The translations under genes were made by a program, and so were the position numbers. The notes beneath the pieces were generated by a model. The model was given only the letters and a program-made list of their open reading frames with translations. It did not search any database and was not told the DNA's origin. Below, one piece after another: positions 34,350-43,189 of a stretch of 64,000 nt of DNA (position 1 is the stretch's first letter; each line of letters opens with the position of its first letter). Source of the stretch: Betaproteobacteria bacterium Ga0077527 (GTDB lineage Bacteria; Pseudomonadota; Gammaproteobacteria; Burkholderiales; SG8-41); NCBI GenBank assembly GCA_001464815.1, contig LNDW01000017.1, positions 122,126 to 186,125 on the forward strand, in the 5' to 3' direction.

Positions 34350-35549
34350 ATGGATGGCAGCACCTCCCTCGAAATCAGGCTTCCGGCGGCCGATGGCCGC
34401 CTTGAAATTTTCCGGCTGCGCGAACCGCACAGCTACACCACCGCCACCTCGCCCGCGCAACTGACACGCATCGCCTACTCGGCGGCACATGTCGTGGCCG
34501 ATCCGCGCGCCCGCATCAATCCCTGGCTCGACTGCGCGGTGGACTGGGACGCAACACTCGCCTACCGCCGTCATATCTGGAGCCTCGGCCTCGGCGTCGC
34601 CGAAGCCATGGACACCGCGCAGCGCGGCATGGGCATGGACTGGCCGGCCTCGCTGGAACTGATCCGCCGCTCGGTGGATGCAGCGAAGGATTTCCCCGGC
34701 GCGCTGATCGCCTCGGGCTGCGGCACCGACCAGTTGGCACCCGAAGACGCGCGCAGCGTCGATGACGTGATCCGTGCCTATGAAGAACAGATGGCCGCCA
34801 TCGAGGCCACCGGCGGCCGGCTGATTCTGATGGCCAGCCGCGCGCTGGCGAAAGTGGCGCGCGGCCCCGGTGATTACGAGAAGGTCTATGACCGCGTGCT
34901 GCGCCAGGCGCACCAGCCGGTGATCCTGCACTGGCTGGGCGAGATGTTCGACCCCGCGCTCGCCGGTTACTGGGGCAGCGGCGACGTGCAGTCCGCGGTG
35001 GACACCGCGCTCGGCGTGATGGGCGCGAATGCCGCCAAGGTGGATGGCATCAAGATGTCACTGCTCGACAAGGACATCGAGATCGCGGTGCGCCGGCGCT
35101 TGCCCGAAGGCGTGCGCATGTACACCGGCGACGACTTCAACTACGCCGAGCTGATCGCCGGCGACGAGATCGGTGACCACACCAACCACCGTCACAGCGA
35201 CGCCCTGCTCGGCATCTTCGACGCCATCGCACCGGCCGCCAGCGCCGCGCTGCTCGCGCTGGCACAACACGACCGCGCGCAATTCGACGCCATCCTCGCG
35301 CCGACCGTACCGCTGTCGCGCCACATCTTCCGCGCGCCGACACGCTTCTACAAAACCGGTGTGGTGTTCATGGCCTGGTTGAACGGGCATCAAGGCCACT
35401 TCACCATGGTCGGCGGCCAGCAGAGCGCGCGCGCGCTGATGCACTTCGTGGAACTGTTCAAACTGGCCGATGCCGCCGGGCTGCTGCTGAAACCCGAACT
35501 GGCAGTGGCGCGGATGAAGACGCTGCTGGCACTGCACGGCATCGACTGA
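34350..35549 (+). CDS. DUF993 family protein (dihydrodipicolinate synthase-like)
   Basis: A 399-residue TIM-barrel protein of the DUF993 family, distantly related to DapA-type aldolases. PVILHWLGEMFDPALAGYWG and AAKVDGIKMSLLD are family landmarks; Lys235 in the latter is the candidate Schiff-base lysine. ATG at 34350. It stands alone downstream of a TATAAT box, transcribed away from its neighbours. The chemistry is presumably lyase or aldolase, substrate unknown. Confidence 0.88.
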   Translation: MDGSTSLEIRLPAADGRLEIFRLREPHSYTTATSPAQLTRIAYSAAHVVADPRARINPWLDCAVDWDATLAYRRHIWSLGLGVAEAMDTAQRGMGMDWPASLELIRRSVDAAKDFPGALIASGCGTDQLAPEDARSVDDVIRAYEEQMAAIEATGGRLILMASRALAKVARGPGDYEKVYDRVLRQAHQPVILHWLGEMFDPALAGYWGSGDVQSAVDTALGVMGANAAKVDGIKMSLLDKDIEIAVRRRLPEGVRMYTGDDFNYAELIAGDEIGDHTNHRHSDALLGIFDAIAPAASAALLALAQHDRAQFDAILAPTVPLSRHIFRAPTRFYKTGVVFMAWLNGHQGHFTMVGGQQSARALMHFVELFKLADAAGLLLKPELAVARMKTLLALHGID

Positions 35550-35781
35550 GCGGCAACCGGCACCATCGCAATAAGGCCGCCAGGCGCATTGCTCGACAGG
35601 AAACGCACCAAAAAAGGAAAATGGGTCCGTTCGAAGCTGCCGGACTGATCGAATTCAACCGGTTCCGGTTCGCCAGGATCAATGCCGCGGACGTGCGGTA
35701 TCCCCCGATTGGCCCGTCAAATCATTGCAGGTATTGGCGGGTCTCCACGCGCCGGGTTTACCGGGCCGCGGAACATCGGCA

Positions 35782-36201
35782 TCAATCCAGCCGCGCAGCA
35801 AGGTAAAACGCCGCAGCGGTCAGCAATAGGGCAAGAACAGCCAGGCAGCAGGCAATGGCCTGGATCAACAGGGCGCGGCGGCGCGCGGCATCACCCTCCA
35901 GCACGACGGTATCGCGGATCACCGACACACCCGGCGGCGGAAACCGCCCGGTGCGCGCGATGCGCCGGCCGTGCCGGAATACATGCGCCGCGTACGCAAT
36001 CAGCAGCAGTGCAACCGCGGCCACGGCCCGGCGCAGGCCGATTGCCAGCGCGGCGCGCGCCTCCGTGCGCTCCAGCGCAAGCACGCCATCCAGCCAGCGG
36101 TCACCGGCCCATGCCAGAGGCAGCATGACGGCCAGCACAACAGCAAACAGCAGCAGCACGCGGCGCCGCGCGGCGGGATCGGCGTACTGGATTTCCGGCA
36201 T
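35782..36201 (-). CDS. Small membrane protein, function unknown
   Basis: A 139-residue protein with about three hydrophobic helices (residues ~14-32, 55-72 and 112-135). A short soluble loop RFPPPGVSVIRDTVVLEGDA lies between the last two. ATG at 36201. No family recognised. It is isolated: 230 bp of non-coding DNA lies on its 3' side and ~200 bp upstream, before the divergent antiporter gene. Coding is supported by uniform GC-rich third positions. Confidence 0.65.
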   Translation of the reverse strand: MPEIQYADPAARRRVLLLFAVVLAVMLPLAWAGDRWLDGVLALERTEARAALAIGLRRAVAAVALLLIAYAAHVFRHGRRIARTGRFPPPGVSVIRDTVVLEGDAARRRALLIQAIACCLAVLALLLTAAAFYLAARLD

Positions 36202-36393
36202 CGAATCTCGCCCCCTCGGATTGCGTCAAAAAATAACCACGGGCTGCGTTGCCGCATTTGGCAGATGAGTCGCCCCTATTCTCGATAGAGGCTCCGGCAA
36301 GCGCCTTGCCCCCCTGACGATTCAGGTCACAACGCATCTCTCGAAATGATTGTCAGCAGGTCCCGACATCAGACGCCGCATGAATCCCGCAGT

Positions 36394-36399
36394 TATACT
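36394..36399 (+). promoter_or_regulatory. -10-like box upstream of the antiporter gene
   Basis: TATACT, 8 bp before the chosen ATG at 36407. The short distance would give a near-leaderless transcript. Confidence 0.35.
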
Positions 36400-36406
36400 C
36401 CCTGGC

Positions 36407-37480
36407 ATGAGTATCGCAACCGACCGCCTCCCCGCCTGGACCCTGGTCACCCCCGCCGTGGCGCTGCTGATCGCCATCGCACTTTATGGCGCGTCGGCCT
36501 TGCCTGCGGCGCTGGCCATGGGGGCCGCCCTGCTCGCCGCGGTGATGGCTGCGGTCTACCATGCCGAAGTGCTGGCGGCGCGGCTGGGTGAACCCTTCGG
36601 AGCCGTATTGCTCGCGCTGGCCGTCACCGTCATCGAGCTCGGCCTGATCGTATCGATCATGCTCGGCGACCGCCCTGAACCCACGCTGGTGCGCGACACC
36701 ATCCACGCCGTTGTCGTGCTGGTGCTGCATGGCATTGCAGGCCTGTGCATCGTCACCGGGGCGATACGGCACCGCGAGCAGGAATTCAGCACCAAGGGCG
36801 CCCAGGCCTATCTGATCGTGCTGCTGCCGATGGTGGCGATCACCCTGGTTCTGCCCAACATGACCACCAGCGCGCCAGGGCCCTTCTACACCAGCGCCCA
36901 GCTTGCCTTTGTCAGCGTCGCCTGCTTCGTGTTGTGGCTGGCCTTCACCTTTGTGCAGACCGTGCGCCATCGCGACCACTTCCAGCCCGCGCGGCAGAGC
37001 GGAGCCGTGACCGGGCGCCCGCCGCCGCGGGTGGCGGCGGGCGCGCTGCTGATGCTGCTGGTGGCGCTGGCCGCCGTGGTGCTGCTGGCGAAGGGCGTGT
37101 CACCGCATCTGCAAGCCGCGGTCGAGGCCATCGGCGCGCCGGTGGCGCTGGTGGGTGTGATTGTCGCGGCGATCGTGCTGCTGCCCGAGGCCCTCACCGC
37201 GCTGCGCGCGGCCCGCGAAGACCAGCTTCAGACTTCGATCAACCTTGCGCTGGGCTCGGGCGTGGCCAGCATCGGGCTCACCATCCCGACGGTCGCGGTG
37301 ATCGCCTGGTGGACCGGAACACCGCTGGAACTCGGCGTGAGTGCAGGCGGTGCCACGCTGCTCGCGCTGTCATTCATGATGGCGCTGATCACCTACGGCA
37401 CCGGACGCACCAGCCTGCTCTCCGGCGTGGTCCACCTGATCCTGCTCGCGACCTGGCTGTTCCTGATCATCGCGCCCTGA
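36407..37480 (+). CDS. ChaA-type calcium/sodium:proton antiporter (CaCA superfamily)
   Basis: A 357-residue inner-membrane antiporter with about eleven helices in two inverted halves. The two alpha-repeat motifs are LALAVTVIELGLIVSIML (near residue 68) and ALGSGVASIGLTIPTV (near residue 283), each with the polar residues that form the cation site. The central loop RHREQEFSTKG is ChaA-like. ATG at 36407 is chosen because earlier codons lack coding character. It exchanges Ca2+ or Na+/K+ for protons across the membrane. Confidence 0.88.
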   Translation: MSIATDRLPAWTLVTPAVALLIAIALYGASALPAALAMGAALLAAVMAAVYHAEVLAARLGEPFGAVLLALAVTVIELGLIVSIMLGDRPEPTLVRDTIHAVVVLVLHGIAGLCIVTGAIRHREQEFSTKGAQAYLIVLLPMVAITLVLPNMTTSAPGPFYTSAQLAFVSVACFVLWLAFTFVQTVRHRDHFQPARQSGAVTGRPPPRVAAGALLMLLVALAAVVLLAKGVSPHLQAAVEAIGAPVALVGVIVAAIVLLPEALTALRAAREDQLQTSINLALGSGVASIGLTIPTVAVIAWWTGTPLELGVSAGGATLLALSFMMALITYGTGRTSLLSGVVHLILLATWLFLIIAP

Positions 37481-37809
37481 GCAGTGCAGGCGCGCGCCAT
37501 CCGTACAACCCTGATCGGGATGGCAATACAGACAACGCGATAACCCGAATTCGGGTCGGACCTAGCCAAGTATCTGTATTGAAAAATTGTTTCCCAGATA
37601 ACTGTACTTGGACGCCTTAAAGCAGCGTTTTCATGGTCAAAAGTGCATCGCCATGAATCCCTCTTTGAATCGGTTCAAATACTTATTCCCGTCATTTTGC
37701 TAACAAAACTGCAGTGCCAAGCACGAAGAATCGACCCGATTCCATCTCTTTTTGTTTCAAGACAATGTGTTGCGTTGGTCCGACCCAAGCCGCCCATTAA
37801 ATTAAAGAT
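37481..37809. other. AT-rich non-coding stretch beside the DUF2971 gene
   Basis: No gene. It holds a perfect 14-bp palindrome (ACCCGAATTCGGGT, 37543-37556) and a pair of perfect 10-bp inverted sequences, GGGTCGGACC (37553-37562) and GGTCCGACCC (37777-37786), about 214 bp apart. These could be remnants of a mobile element boundary. Confidence 0.55.
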
Positions 37810-38631
37810 TTAAGTATTACCCAGACTTAATCTTGGATGGCCAGGAACATACAACCCATATCTTTCACTTAGCGGAACAGCCTTGAATAAAGAAAGGTTA
37901 GGCAGTGCATTTTTCTTAACCCTATCGCACGCAATTTCAAGCGTTTTAAAATTTTTATCAGATATTCGCATTCCAGCAATAACTGAACAAAGAATTTCAT
38001 CACGTTGGTATGGAAAAATGCCCGCTGAGCGCAGCTCAGACAAAACCCTCTCCTCTTCCTCATACGCCCATACATCGCTCTTTGTGAGAAGAATACTTTC
38101 CAGCAATTGCGTCCTATCTGCCTTCGCCACATCCACAACCGGCCTGGCTGATTGATAAGTCACCGGAAGGGGCAAGAGTCTGTCAGCGGCATAAGCGATA
38201 TCCATCCTCGACCCCATGATAGGTATTCGAAATTCCAGCACGAAACCCTGATGCAATTGAGCGTAATGTGACCACATCAGCACACTAAGTCCATTTTTGC
38301 TGAGACTAACCACACCAACTTCCCGCAAAGCATCTTTAGCAAAATCGCCATCACTAATCCGCTTTTTTAAGCGCGCGATGAACTCCCCTTTTTGCTGCAA
38401 CCGTTGCGCCGGGCTTAAACCCCTGCGCTTCGCAGCGGCCTTAAATAAATCGGGTCTTAACTTAAGCAGGTTTTCAATATTTGAAGTGCCGTAGTAGGGC
38501 AAACAGTCAAATGGATCATTAAAATCTAATGGGCACGTAAACTTTATAGTGCCCTCCGAAATAGTCTTCAGAGAATCTTCCGAAAACGGAAGGTATTTAT
38601 ATCTATAAATAACATGCTCTTCTTGAAACAC
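37810..38631 (-). CDS. DUF2971 domain protein in an AT-rich island
   Basis: A 273-residue protein of the DUF2971 family: IYRYKYLPFSEDSLKTI, GTIKFTCPLDFNDPFDCLPY, VGVVSLSKNGLSVLMWSHYA and QGFVLEF. GTG at 38631 is the start, since the domain begins within a few residues. Codon use is AT-rich and quite unlike the rest of the window, so the gene was probably acquired horizontally. The family often occurs in genomic islands and its function is not established. No mobile or partner genes remain nearby. Confidence 0.85.
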   Translation of the reverse strand: MFQEEHVIYRYKYLPFSEDSLKTISEGTIKFTCPLDFNDPFDCLPYYGTSNIENLLKLRPDLFKAAAKRRGLSPAQRLQQKGEFIARLKKRISDGDFAKDALREVGVVSLSKNGLSVLMWSHYAQLHQGFVLEFRIPIMGSRMDIAYAADRLLPLPVTYQSARPVVDVAKADRTQLLESILLTKSDVWAYEEEERVLSELRSAGIFPYQRDEILCSVIAGMRISDKNFKTLEIACDRVKKNALPNLSLFKAVPLSERYGLYVPGHPRLSLGNT

Positions 38632-38641
38632 AAGGTTTCCC

Positions 38642-40117
38642 TTAGGAAAGCTTCGCCGCCTTTTTGATCTGCGCCACCTTCACCATCTCCGGCGATTTCT
38701 TGTAGTGCGTATCCAGCGGATAACAGCCGGACACAAGGCCGTGCCGCGGTGCGGTGGTGCAGTCGCTGAAGGTGCGGCACAGGCGCTTGCGCTGCAGTGG
38801 ACGCCCGGCGAGCACGTCAGCCGGCAGGTCGGGATAAGCCAGCACCATGCGGCCAAGGCCGACGCTGTCGGTCCAGCCGGCGCGCACCGCGGCCTGAGCG
38901 ACATAGGGCAGGAATTCCTGCAGATAGGTATAGCCGCTGCCGACGAAGGCAAGGTCGGGGAAGGCCTGCTTCAGTTCGCGCACGACGTTCAGATGCCGCA
39001 TCACACCGATCAGCGGGTCTTCCGGCGGGTGGTAGCCGTCGGAGGGCGGATACAGCGCGGGGCGCGTCAGGTGCGGGTTGTAGTACGGGCTGCCCAGCGT
39101 GATGTTGAAGAGTTTGATGCCGAGGTCGCGTGCGATGGCGATCACCGCCCTGGTTTCACCGAGATCGATCACCATCGGATCGGATTCCTTCAAACCAAAA
39201 CCGTAACGGTAGGGCAGCAGGCCGGCAAATTCCTCGGGAGTGCCCGGCCCCATCGCTTCCGGCGTGGTCAGCGCCGGATCAGGCTTGAACGGCACCAGGT
39301 CGGCAGCAGAGAGACGCATGCCGAGTTTCAAGCCCGGCGCTTCGGCCTTGATGCCGGCAACAATCTCGCGCATGAAACGCGTGCGGTTCTGCAGCGAGCC
39401 GCCGAATTCGCCTTCACGTGTTTTTGCGGACAGGAATTCATGACCGAGATAACCGTGGCAGGCCTTGACGTCGACAAACTGGAAACCCAGCTTTGCCGCG
39501 CGCTTCGCACAATCCACATAACAGTCGATCAGGGCGCGGATGTCGCCGTCGCTCATCAGCGGATGATCGGCCGCGAGCCTGAACTTGCGGTCGAGGATCG
39601 GATGCCGGTAGAGGATCATCGGCACCTGCTTGTGGTGGTCGTCGGGTTTGCAGAAGCGTCCCGAGTGCGTGAGCTGCAAGCCGACCACCAGGCCGTCGTC
39701 GCTGCCCATCGCTTCCTGGTGCGCCGCGACCAGCTGCTCGCGCATCGTGCCGAGCGCGGCCTCGGTGTGGTCATTGAGCAGCAGCTGGTTGGGATTGGCG
39801 CGGCCGTCGGGCCGCACCGCCACCGCTTCGCCGCCCCAGATCAGCTTGGCGCCCGAGAGACCGAAGTTGCGCCAGCGCCGGCGGGTGTTGTCGGAGGGGC
39901 GGCCGTCGGTTTCGGCGTCCCAGCCCTCCATCGGATGGATGGTGTAACGGTTGCCGATGGTGAGACCGTCGATATGCAGCGGCTGCGCCATCGGCGAAAC
40001 CGGTGCCGGTTCCAGCGTGTCGTCGCAGGGCATTGGCAGGCCCATGCGTTGCAGGTTGTCCTTGAAGCCGGCCGGTGTGGCCAGGGATTTGACTTTGACG
40101 TAATCACCGAACTTCAA
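38642..40117 (-). CDS. Old Yellow Enzyme-family NADH:flavin oxidoreductase
   Basis: A 491-residue FMN-dependent TIM-barrel enzyme. GNRYTIHPMEGWDAETDG is the N-terminal active-site region; VGLQLTHSGRFCKP, DVKACHGYLGHEFLS (substrate-binding His) and VGSGYTYLQEFLPY are barrel motifs. The 2,4-dienoyl-CoA-reductase-like 4Fe-4S cysteine set is altered: C-x6-C-x11-C (LCRTFSDCTTAPRHGLVSGC), with no C-x-x-C pair. TTG at 40117 is the start because AGGAGG lies five bases upstream. It probably reduces an activated C=C bond. Confidence 0.87.
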   Translation of the reverse strand: MKFGDYVKVKSLATPAGFKDNLQRMGLPMPCDDTLEPAPVSPMAQPLHIDGLTIGNRYTIHPMEGWDAETDGRPSDNTRRRWRNFGLSGAKLIWGGEAVAVRPDGRANPNQLLLNDHTEAALGTMREQLVAAHQEAMGSDDGLVVGLQLTHSGRFCKPDDHHKQVPMILYRHPILDRKFRLAADHPLMSDGDIRALIDCYVDCAKRAAKLGFQFVDVKACHGYLGHEFLSAKTREGEFGGSLQNRTRFMREIVAGIKAEAPGLKLGMRLSAADLVPFKPDPALTTPEAMGPGTPEEFAGLLPYRYGFGLKESDPMVIDLGETRAVIAIARDLGIKLFNITLGSPYYNPHLTRPALYPPSDGYHPPEDPLIGVMRHLNVVRELKQAFPDLAFVGSGYTYLQEFLPYVAQAAVRAGWTDSVGLGRMVLAYPDLPADVLAGRPLQRKRLCRTFSDCTTAPRHGLVSGCYPLDTHYKKSPEMVKVAQIKKAAKLS

Positions 40118-40181
40118 CGGAGCCTCCTTGATATCGCTGAGAGAATGGCGGTTACATCCTGAGAATTCCGTCCAGCGGCCG

Positions 40182-40224
40182 CCCCTCACCCCAACCCTCT
40201 CCCCGCTCCGCGGGTAGAGGGCGT
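40182..40224. repeat. 'CCCTCACCCCAACCCTCTCCC'-type intergenic repeat
   Basis: CCCCTCACCCCAACCCTCTC followed by an inverted GTAGAGGG arm, between the dehydroquinase-like and Old Yellow Enzyme genes. This is a common proteobacterial intergenic repeat and could form a terminator-like hairpin. Confidence 0.6.
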
Positions 40225-40230
40225 CTCAAG

Positions 40231-40659
40231 TTATTTCTTGACCAGATTCTTCAGCCCTGTCAGCGCATATTTGTAGCTCTCGATGCCCATGCCGTAAACC
40301 GAAGCCTTGCACACCGGCTGGAACACCGACACCGTGCCGCGCGCGGTGGGGTTGGACAGGTGCACTTCGACCACCGGAAATTTCATCTGCGCCACCGCCG
40401 CGCGCAGCGGACCGGTAACCATGGTGTAGCCGCCAGGATTGATCACCACGCCGGCGAGGTCGCTGTCGAAAGCCTCATACAGCCGGTTGACCACCTCGCC
40501 CTCGATATTGGAATGGAAAAACGACAACTCGATGCCGAGTTCCTTGGCATAGCCGCGGATGTGTTCCTCGTATTGCGCCAGCGTCATCGGGCCGAATACC
40601 TCGAGTTGCACCTTGCCACGCATGTTCAGACCCGCGCCGTGGATCACCAGCACTTTCAT
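40231..40659 (-). CDS. Type II dehydroquinase-fold protein lacking catalytic residues
   Basis: A 142-residue flavodoxin-like protein that aligns end to end with type II 3-dehydroquinate dehydratases: HGAGLNMRGKVQLEVFG, FFHSNIEGEVVNRLYEA, VVINPGGYTMVTGPLR and VEVHLSNPTARG. The three essential residues are replaced: the loop Arg by Val, the Tyr of V-Y-G by Phe, and the His of T-H-T-S by Met. It therefore probably does not make dehydroshikimate. ATG at 40659 has GGAGG upstream; the ATG at 40665 overlaps the preceding Bug stop codon. It is co-transcribed with that gene. Confidence 0.8.
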   Translation of the reverse strand: MKVLVIHGAGLNMRGKVQLEVFGPMTLAQYEEHIRGYAKELGIELSFFHSNIEGEVVNRLYEAFDSDLAGVVINPGGYTMVTGPLRAAVAQMKFPVVEVHLSNPTARGTVSVFQPVCKASVYGMGIESYKYALTGLKNLVKK

Positions 40660-40661
40660 GT

Positions 40662-41624
40662 TCATTCCTCCCGGATGTTGGCGGCCTTGACCACCTTGCG
40701 CCACTTCTCGATCTCGGCCTTGATGTAGGACTGGCTCGCCTCCGGCGTGGTGGCGATGATCTCGGCGCTGTAGCGGGCAAATGTCTGCTGCGCCAGCGGC
40801 GTGGCCAGCACCTTGTTGAGGTCGCCGTTGAGGCGGGTGACGATGCTCCGCGGCGTCTTCGCCGGGGCCAGCATCGCGGTGAAGGTACCGGCCTCGACGC
40901 CGGCAACTCCGGCCTCACGCATCGTCGGCACCTCCGGCACCTCCGGCGAACGGCTGCCGGCATTGACTGCCAGCGCACGCACCTTGCCGCTTTTGACGTG
41001 GCCGATCGCCGAGGAAATCTGGTCGAACATGACATCGATGCGGCCGCCGATCAGGTCGATCATGGCCGGCGCGCCGCCCTTGTACGGCACATGGGTGAAG
41101 CGCGTACCGGTGATGCCCTGGAACAGCTCGCCGGCGAGGCGGCCGGTGGCGAAATTGCCCGAGGAGCCCATGATCAGCTCGCCGCGGCTGCGGGCATGGA
41201 CGATGAAGTCCTTCACCGTTTTCGCGGGCGAGGTCAGCGGCACCAGCATGATCACCGGCACGTTCGACACCAGCGAGATCGCGGCAAAGTCGCGCACCGG
41301 GTCGTAGCGCAGCTTGCTCGATACCGCCGGCGCGATGGTCAGCGAGCCGGTCGATGAAAACAGCAGCGTGTAGCCGTCGGACTGGGCAGTGGCGACAATC
41401 TCCGAACCCACTGCACCGCCGGCGCCGGAACGATTGTCGATGATCAGGTTGCGGCCAAGCAGCTCGGCCATGCCCGGCGTGATGGCGCGGGCGCTGAGAT
41501 CGACATTACCGCCCGGCGCGAAGGGCACGATCAGGCGGATCGGCCTCTCGGGCCAGGCCGCAGAAGCCGCCGGCGTCAAAAGCGCGAGCAGGACGCCCGC
41601 AAGTGCTGCGTATCTGGATTGCAT
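40662..41624 (-). CDS. Bug/TctC-family periplasmic substrate-binding protein
   Basis: A 320-residue receptor with a signal peptide ending AASAA. ATG at 41624 follows CGGAG. Motifs: WPERPIRLIVPFAPGGNVD, NLIIDNRSGAGGAVG, HVPYKGGAPAMIDLIGGR, GKVRALAVNAGSRS. It is upstream of, and coupled to, the dehydroquinase-fold gene, suggesting that the two and the Old Yellow Enzyme gene handle one compound. It is divergent from the decarboxylase-family gene at 41759. Confidence 0.95.
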   Translation of the reverse strand: MQSRYAALAGVLLALLTPAASAAWPERPIRLIVPFAPGGNVDLSARAITPGMAELLGRNLIIDNRSGAGGAVGSEIVATAQSDGYTLLFSSTGSLTIAPAVSSKLRYDPVRDFAAISLVSNVPVIMLVPLTSPAKTVKDFIVHARSRGELIMGSSGNFATGRLAGELFQGITGTRFTHVPYKGGAPAMIDLIGGRIDVMFDQISSAIGHVKSGKVRALAVNAGSRSPEVPEVPTMREAGVAGVEAGTFTAMLAPAKTPRSIVTRLNGDLNKVLATPLAQQTFARYSAEIIATTPEASQSYIKAEIEKWRKVVKAANIREE

Positions 41625-41758
41625 GAAAACTCCGTTGGGGTTCAAGCCGTGGCGGCAGGGGCTTGGGCAGACCACGCGCATTCCGCTAAACTGGCCCGCG
41701 CATTTTACAGGGCGCGCATGGCTGTCGTGCGCCGAAACCACCTAGCCAAGGAAATGAT

Positions 41759-42139
41759 ATGGACCCGAAAGCCATCGCCGCGGGCATCGCCATGCGCCGC
41801 AAAGTCATGGGGGACAAGCACGTGGCCAAGCGCCAGGGCAGCGATGACCGCTTCACCCGCCAGCAGCAGGAACTGGTCAACGGCTTCTCCTGGGGCCAAA
41901 TCTGGACGCGGCCTCAGCTCACGCTGAAGGAACGCAGCCTGGTCACCCTCGCCTTCATCTGCGCCGCCGACCGCATGGACGAGCTGCCGGGCCACGTCCG
42001 CGGCGCCATTAACAATGGCGCCAAGCCGGAGGAGATCGTCGAGGTCTTCGTGCAGGCCGCGGTGTATTGCGGCTTTCCGTCATCCAACACGGCGGTGCGC
42101 CGCTGCGTGGAGATTTTCCGCGAGGACGGCATCCTCTGA
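41759..42139 (+). CDS. Carboxymuconolactone decarboxylase family protein
   Basis: A 126-residue, all-helical protein. RFTRQQQELVNGFSWGQIWT and the core LVTLAFICAADRMDELPGHV with GAINNGAKPEEIVEVFVQAA match the CMD/PcaC family rather than AhpD: no C-x-x-C peroxidase motif is present. Length fits PcaC (~130). In protocatechuate degradation PcaC decarboxylates gamma-carboxymuconolactone, but no other pca genes are near, so a related ring-cleavage or lactone step is only inferred. It converges on the next Bug gene with a 16-bp gap. Confidence 0.88.
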   Translation: MDPKAIAAGIAMRRKVMGDKHVAKRQGSDDRFTRQQQELVNGFSWGQIWTRPQLTLKERSLVTLAFICAADRMDELPGHVRGAINNGAKPEEIVEVFVQAAVYCGFPSSNTAVRRCVEIFREDGIL

Positions 42140-42155
42140 ACTGGCCGCGGCCGCG

Positions 42156-43154
42156 TCAGGGCGCCGCCATGCCCAGATCGGCCAGCGCCTTCTTCAGCTC
42201 CGCGTACTGGGCCTTCAGGTAGGCGGTGGTTTCACGGCTGCGCAGGAACAGCGGCTCGAACTCGTTGTCGTCGAGATCCTTTTTCCATTCGGGCGTGGCC
42301 ACCATACGCGCCAGCGCGGATTCCCAGTAGGCCAGTTGCGGCGGCGTCATCGCCTTGGGCCCGACCATCAACCTTCCGTTGTTGATGACGACGGGATAAC
42401 CCTGCTCGCGCAAGGTCGGCACCGCGGCAAAGGAACCCTCAAGCCGCTTGTCCGAGGTCACCCCCAGCACGCGCAGCTTGCCGCCCTGCAGATGGGGCAC
42501 CACGTTGTTGGCGGCCGAGGCCATCAGGTCGACATGACCGCCGAGCAGCGCCGTCATCGCCTGGCCGCCGCCCTGGAACACCACCGCGCGCAGTTTCTTC
42601 GGATCGCTGCCGGCAAGCCGAGCGAGGCGGGCCATCGCGATATGGTTGGCGCTGCCGAGGCTGCTGCCCACCGAAAAGCTGACCGCGGCCGGATCCTTGC
42701 GCAGCAGGTCGGCCAGGTCACGGATGGATCGGATCGGCGATTCCGCCCGGACGCTGATCGTCACCGACTCCGTGAACAGGTTGGCGATCATCGTCAGGTC
42801 AGTGTAGTTGGTGTTGGACCGGCCGCTGATGTGGTTGGTGAGCAGCGTCGGATTGGAAATTGCGATGTAATGGCCGTCGTTGCCGCGCTGGTTGAGATAG
42901 GTCCACGCCACCAGCCCGCCGCCGCCGGGTTTGTTCACCACCGCGGCCTGCACCGGAAGGATGCGGCCCTCCTGCAGGATGCGGTGCACCGTGCGCGCCG
43001 AACGGTCCTGACCGCCGCCGGCGCCGGTGGCGACAATGATTTCCACCACCCGCTCCGGCCGCCATTCCGCGCCCGCCGCCGCGACCAATCCCGGAACCGC
43101 CATGGCTGCGAGCATCAGGCCATGCATGACCACACCCATCAGTTGCTTTTGCAT
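42156..43154 (-). CDS. Bug/TctC-like substrate-binding protein, divergent subgroup
   Basis: A 332-residue receptor, paralogous to that at 13215-14201: WRPERVVEIIVATGAGGGQD, VVNKPGGGG and LRAVVFQGGGQAMTALLGGH in place of the HVPYKG motif. The signal peptide ends near LVAAAGA. ATG at 43154 follows AGGGGGAG. It is the last gene of the molybdenum-hydroxylase cluster, after Gfo/Idh/MocA, so it may bind the hydroxylase substrate. Confidence 0.9.
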   Translation of the reverse strand: MQKQLMGVVMHGLMLAAMAVPGLVAAAGAEWRPERVVEIIVATGAGGGQDRSARTVHRILQEGRILPVQAAVVNKPGGGGLVAWTYLNQRGNDGHYIAISNPTLLTNHISGRSNTNYTDLTMIANLFTESVTISVRAESPIRSIRDLADLLRKDPAAVSFSVGSSLGSANHIAMARLARLAGSDPKKLRAVVFQGGGQAMTALLGGHVDLMASAANNVVPHLQGGKLRVLGVTSDKRLEGSFAAVPTLREQGYPVVINNGRLMVGPKAMTPPQLAYWESALARMVATPEWKKDLDDNEFEPLFLRSRETTAYLKAQYAELKKALADLGMAAP

Positions 43155-43189
43155 CGGACTCCCCCTTCGCCCGTCATTCGACGGTGTTG

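Noticed and set aside
40231..40659. Annotation as aroQ (3-dehydroquinate dehydratase)
   Set aside because: The three catalytic residues are substituted and context is not shikimate metabolism.
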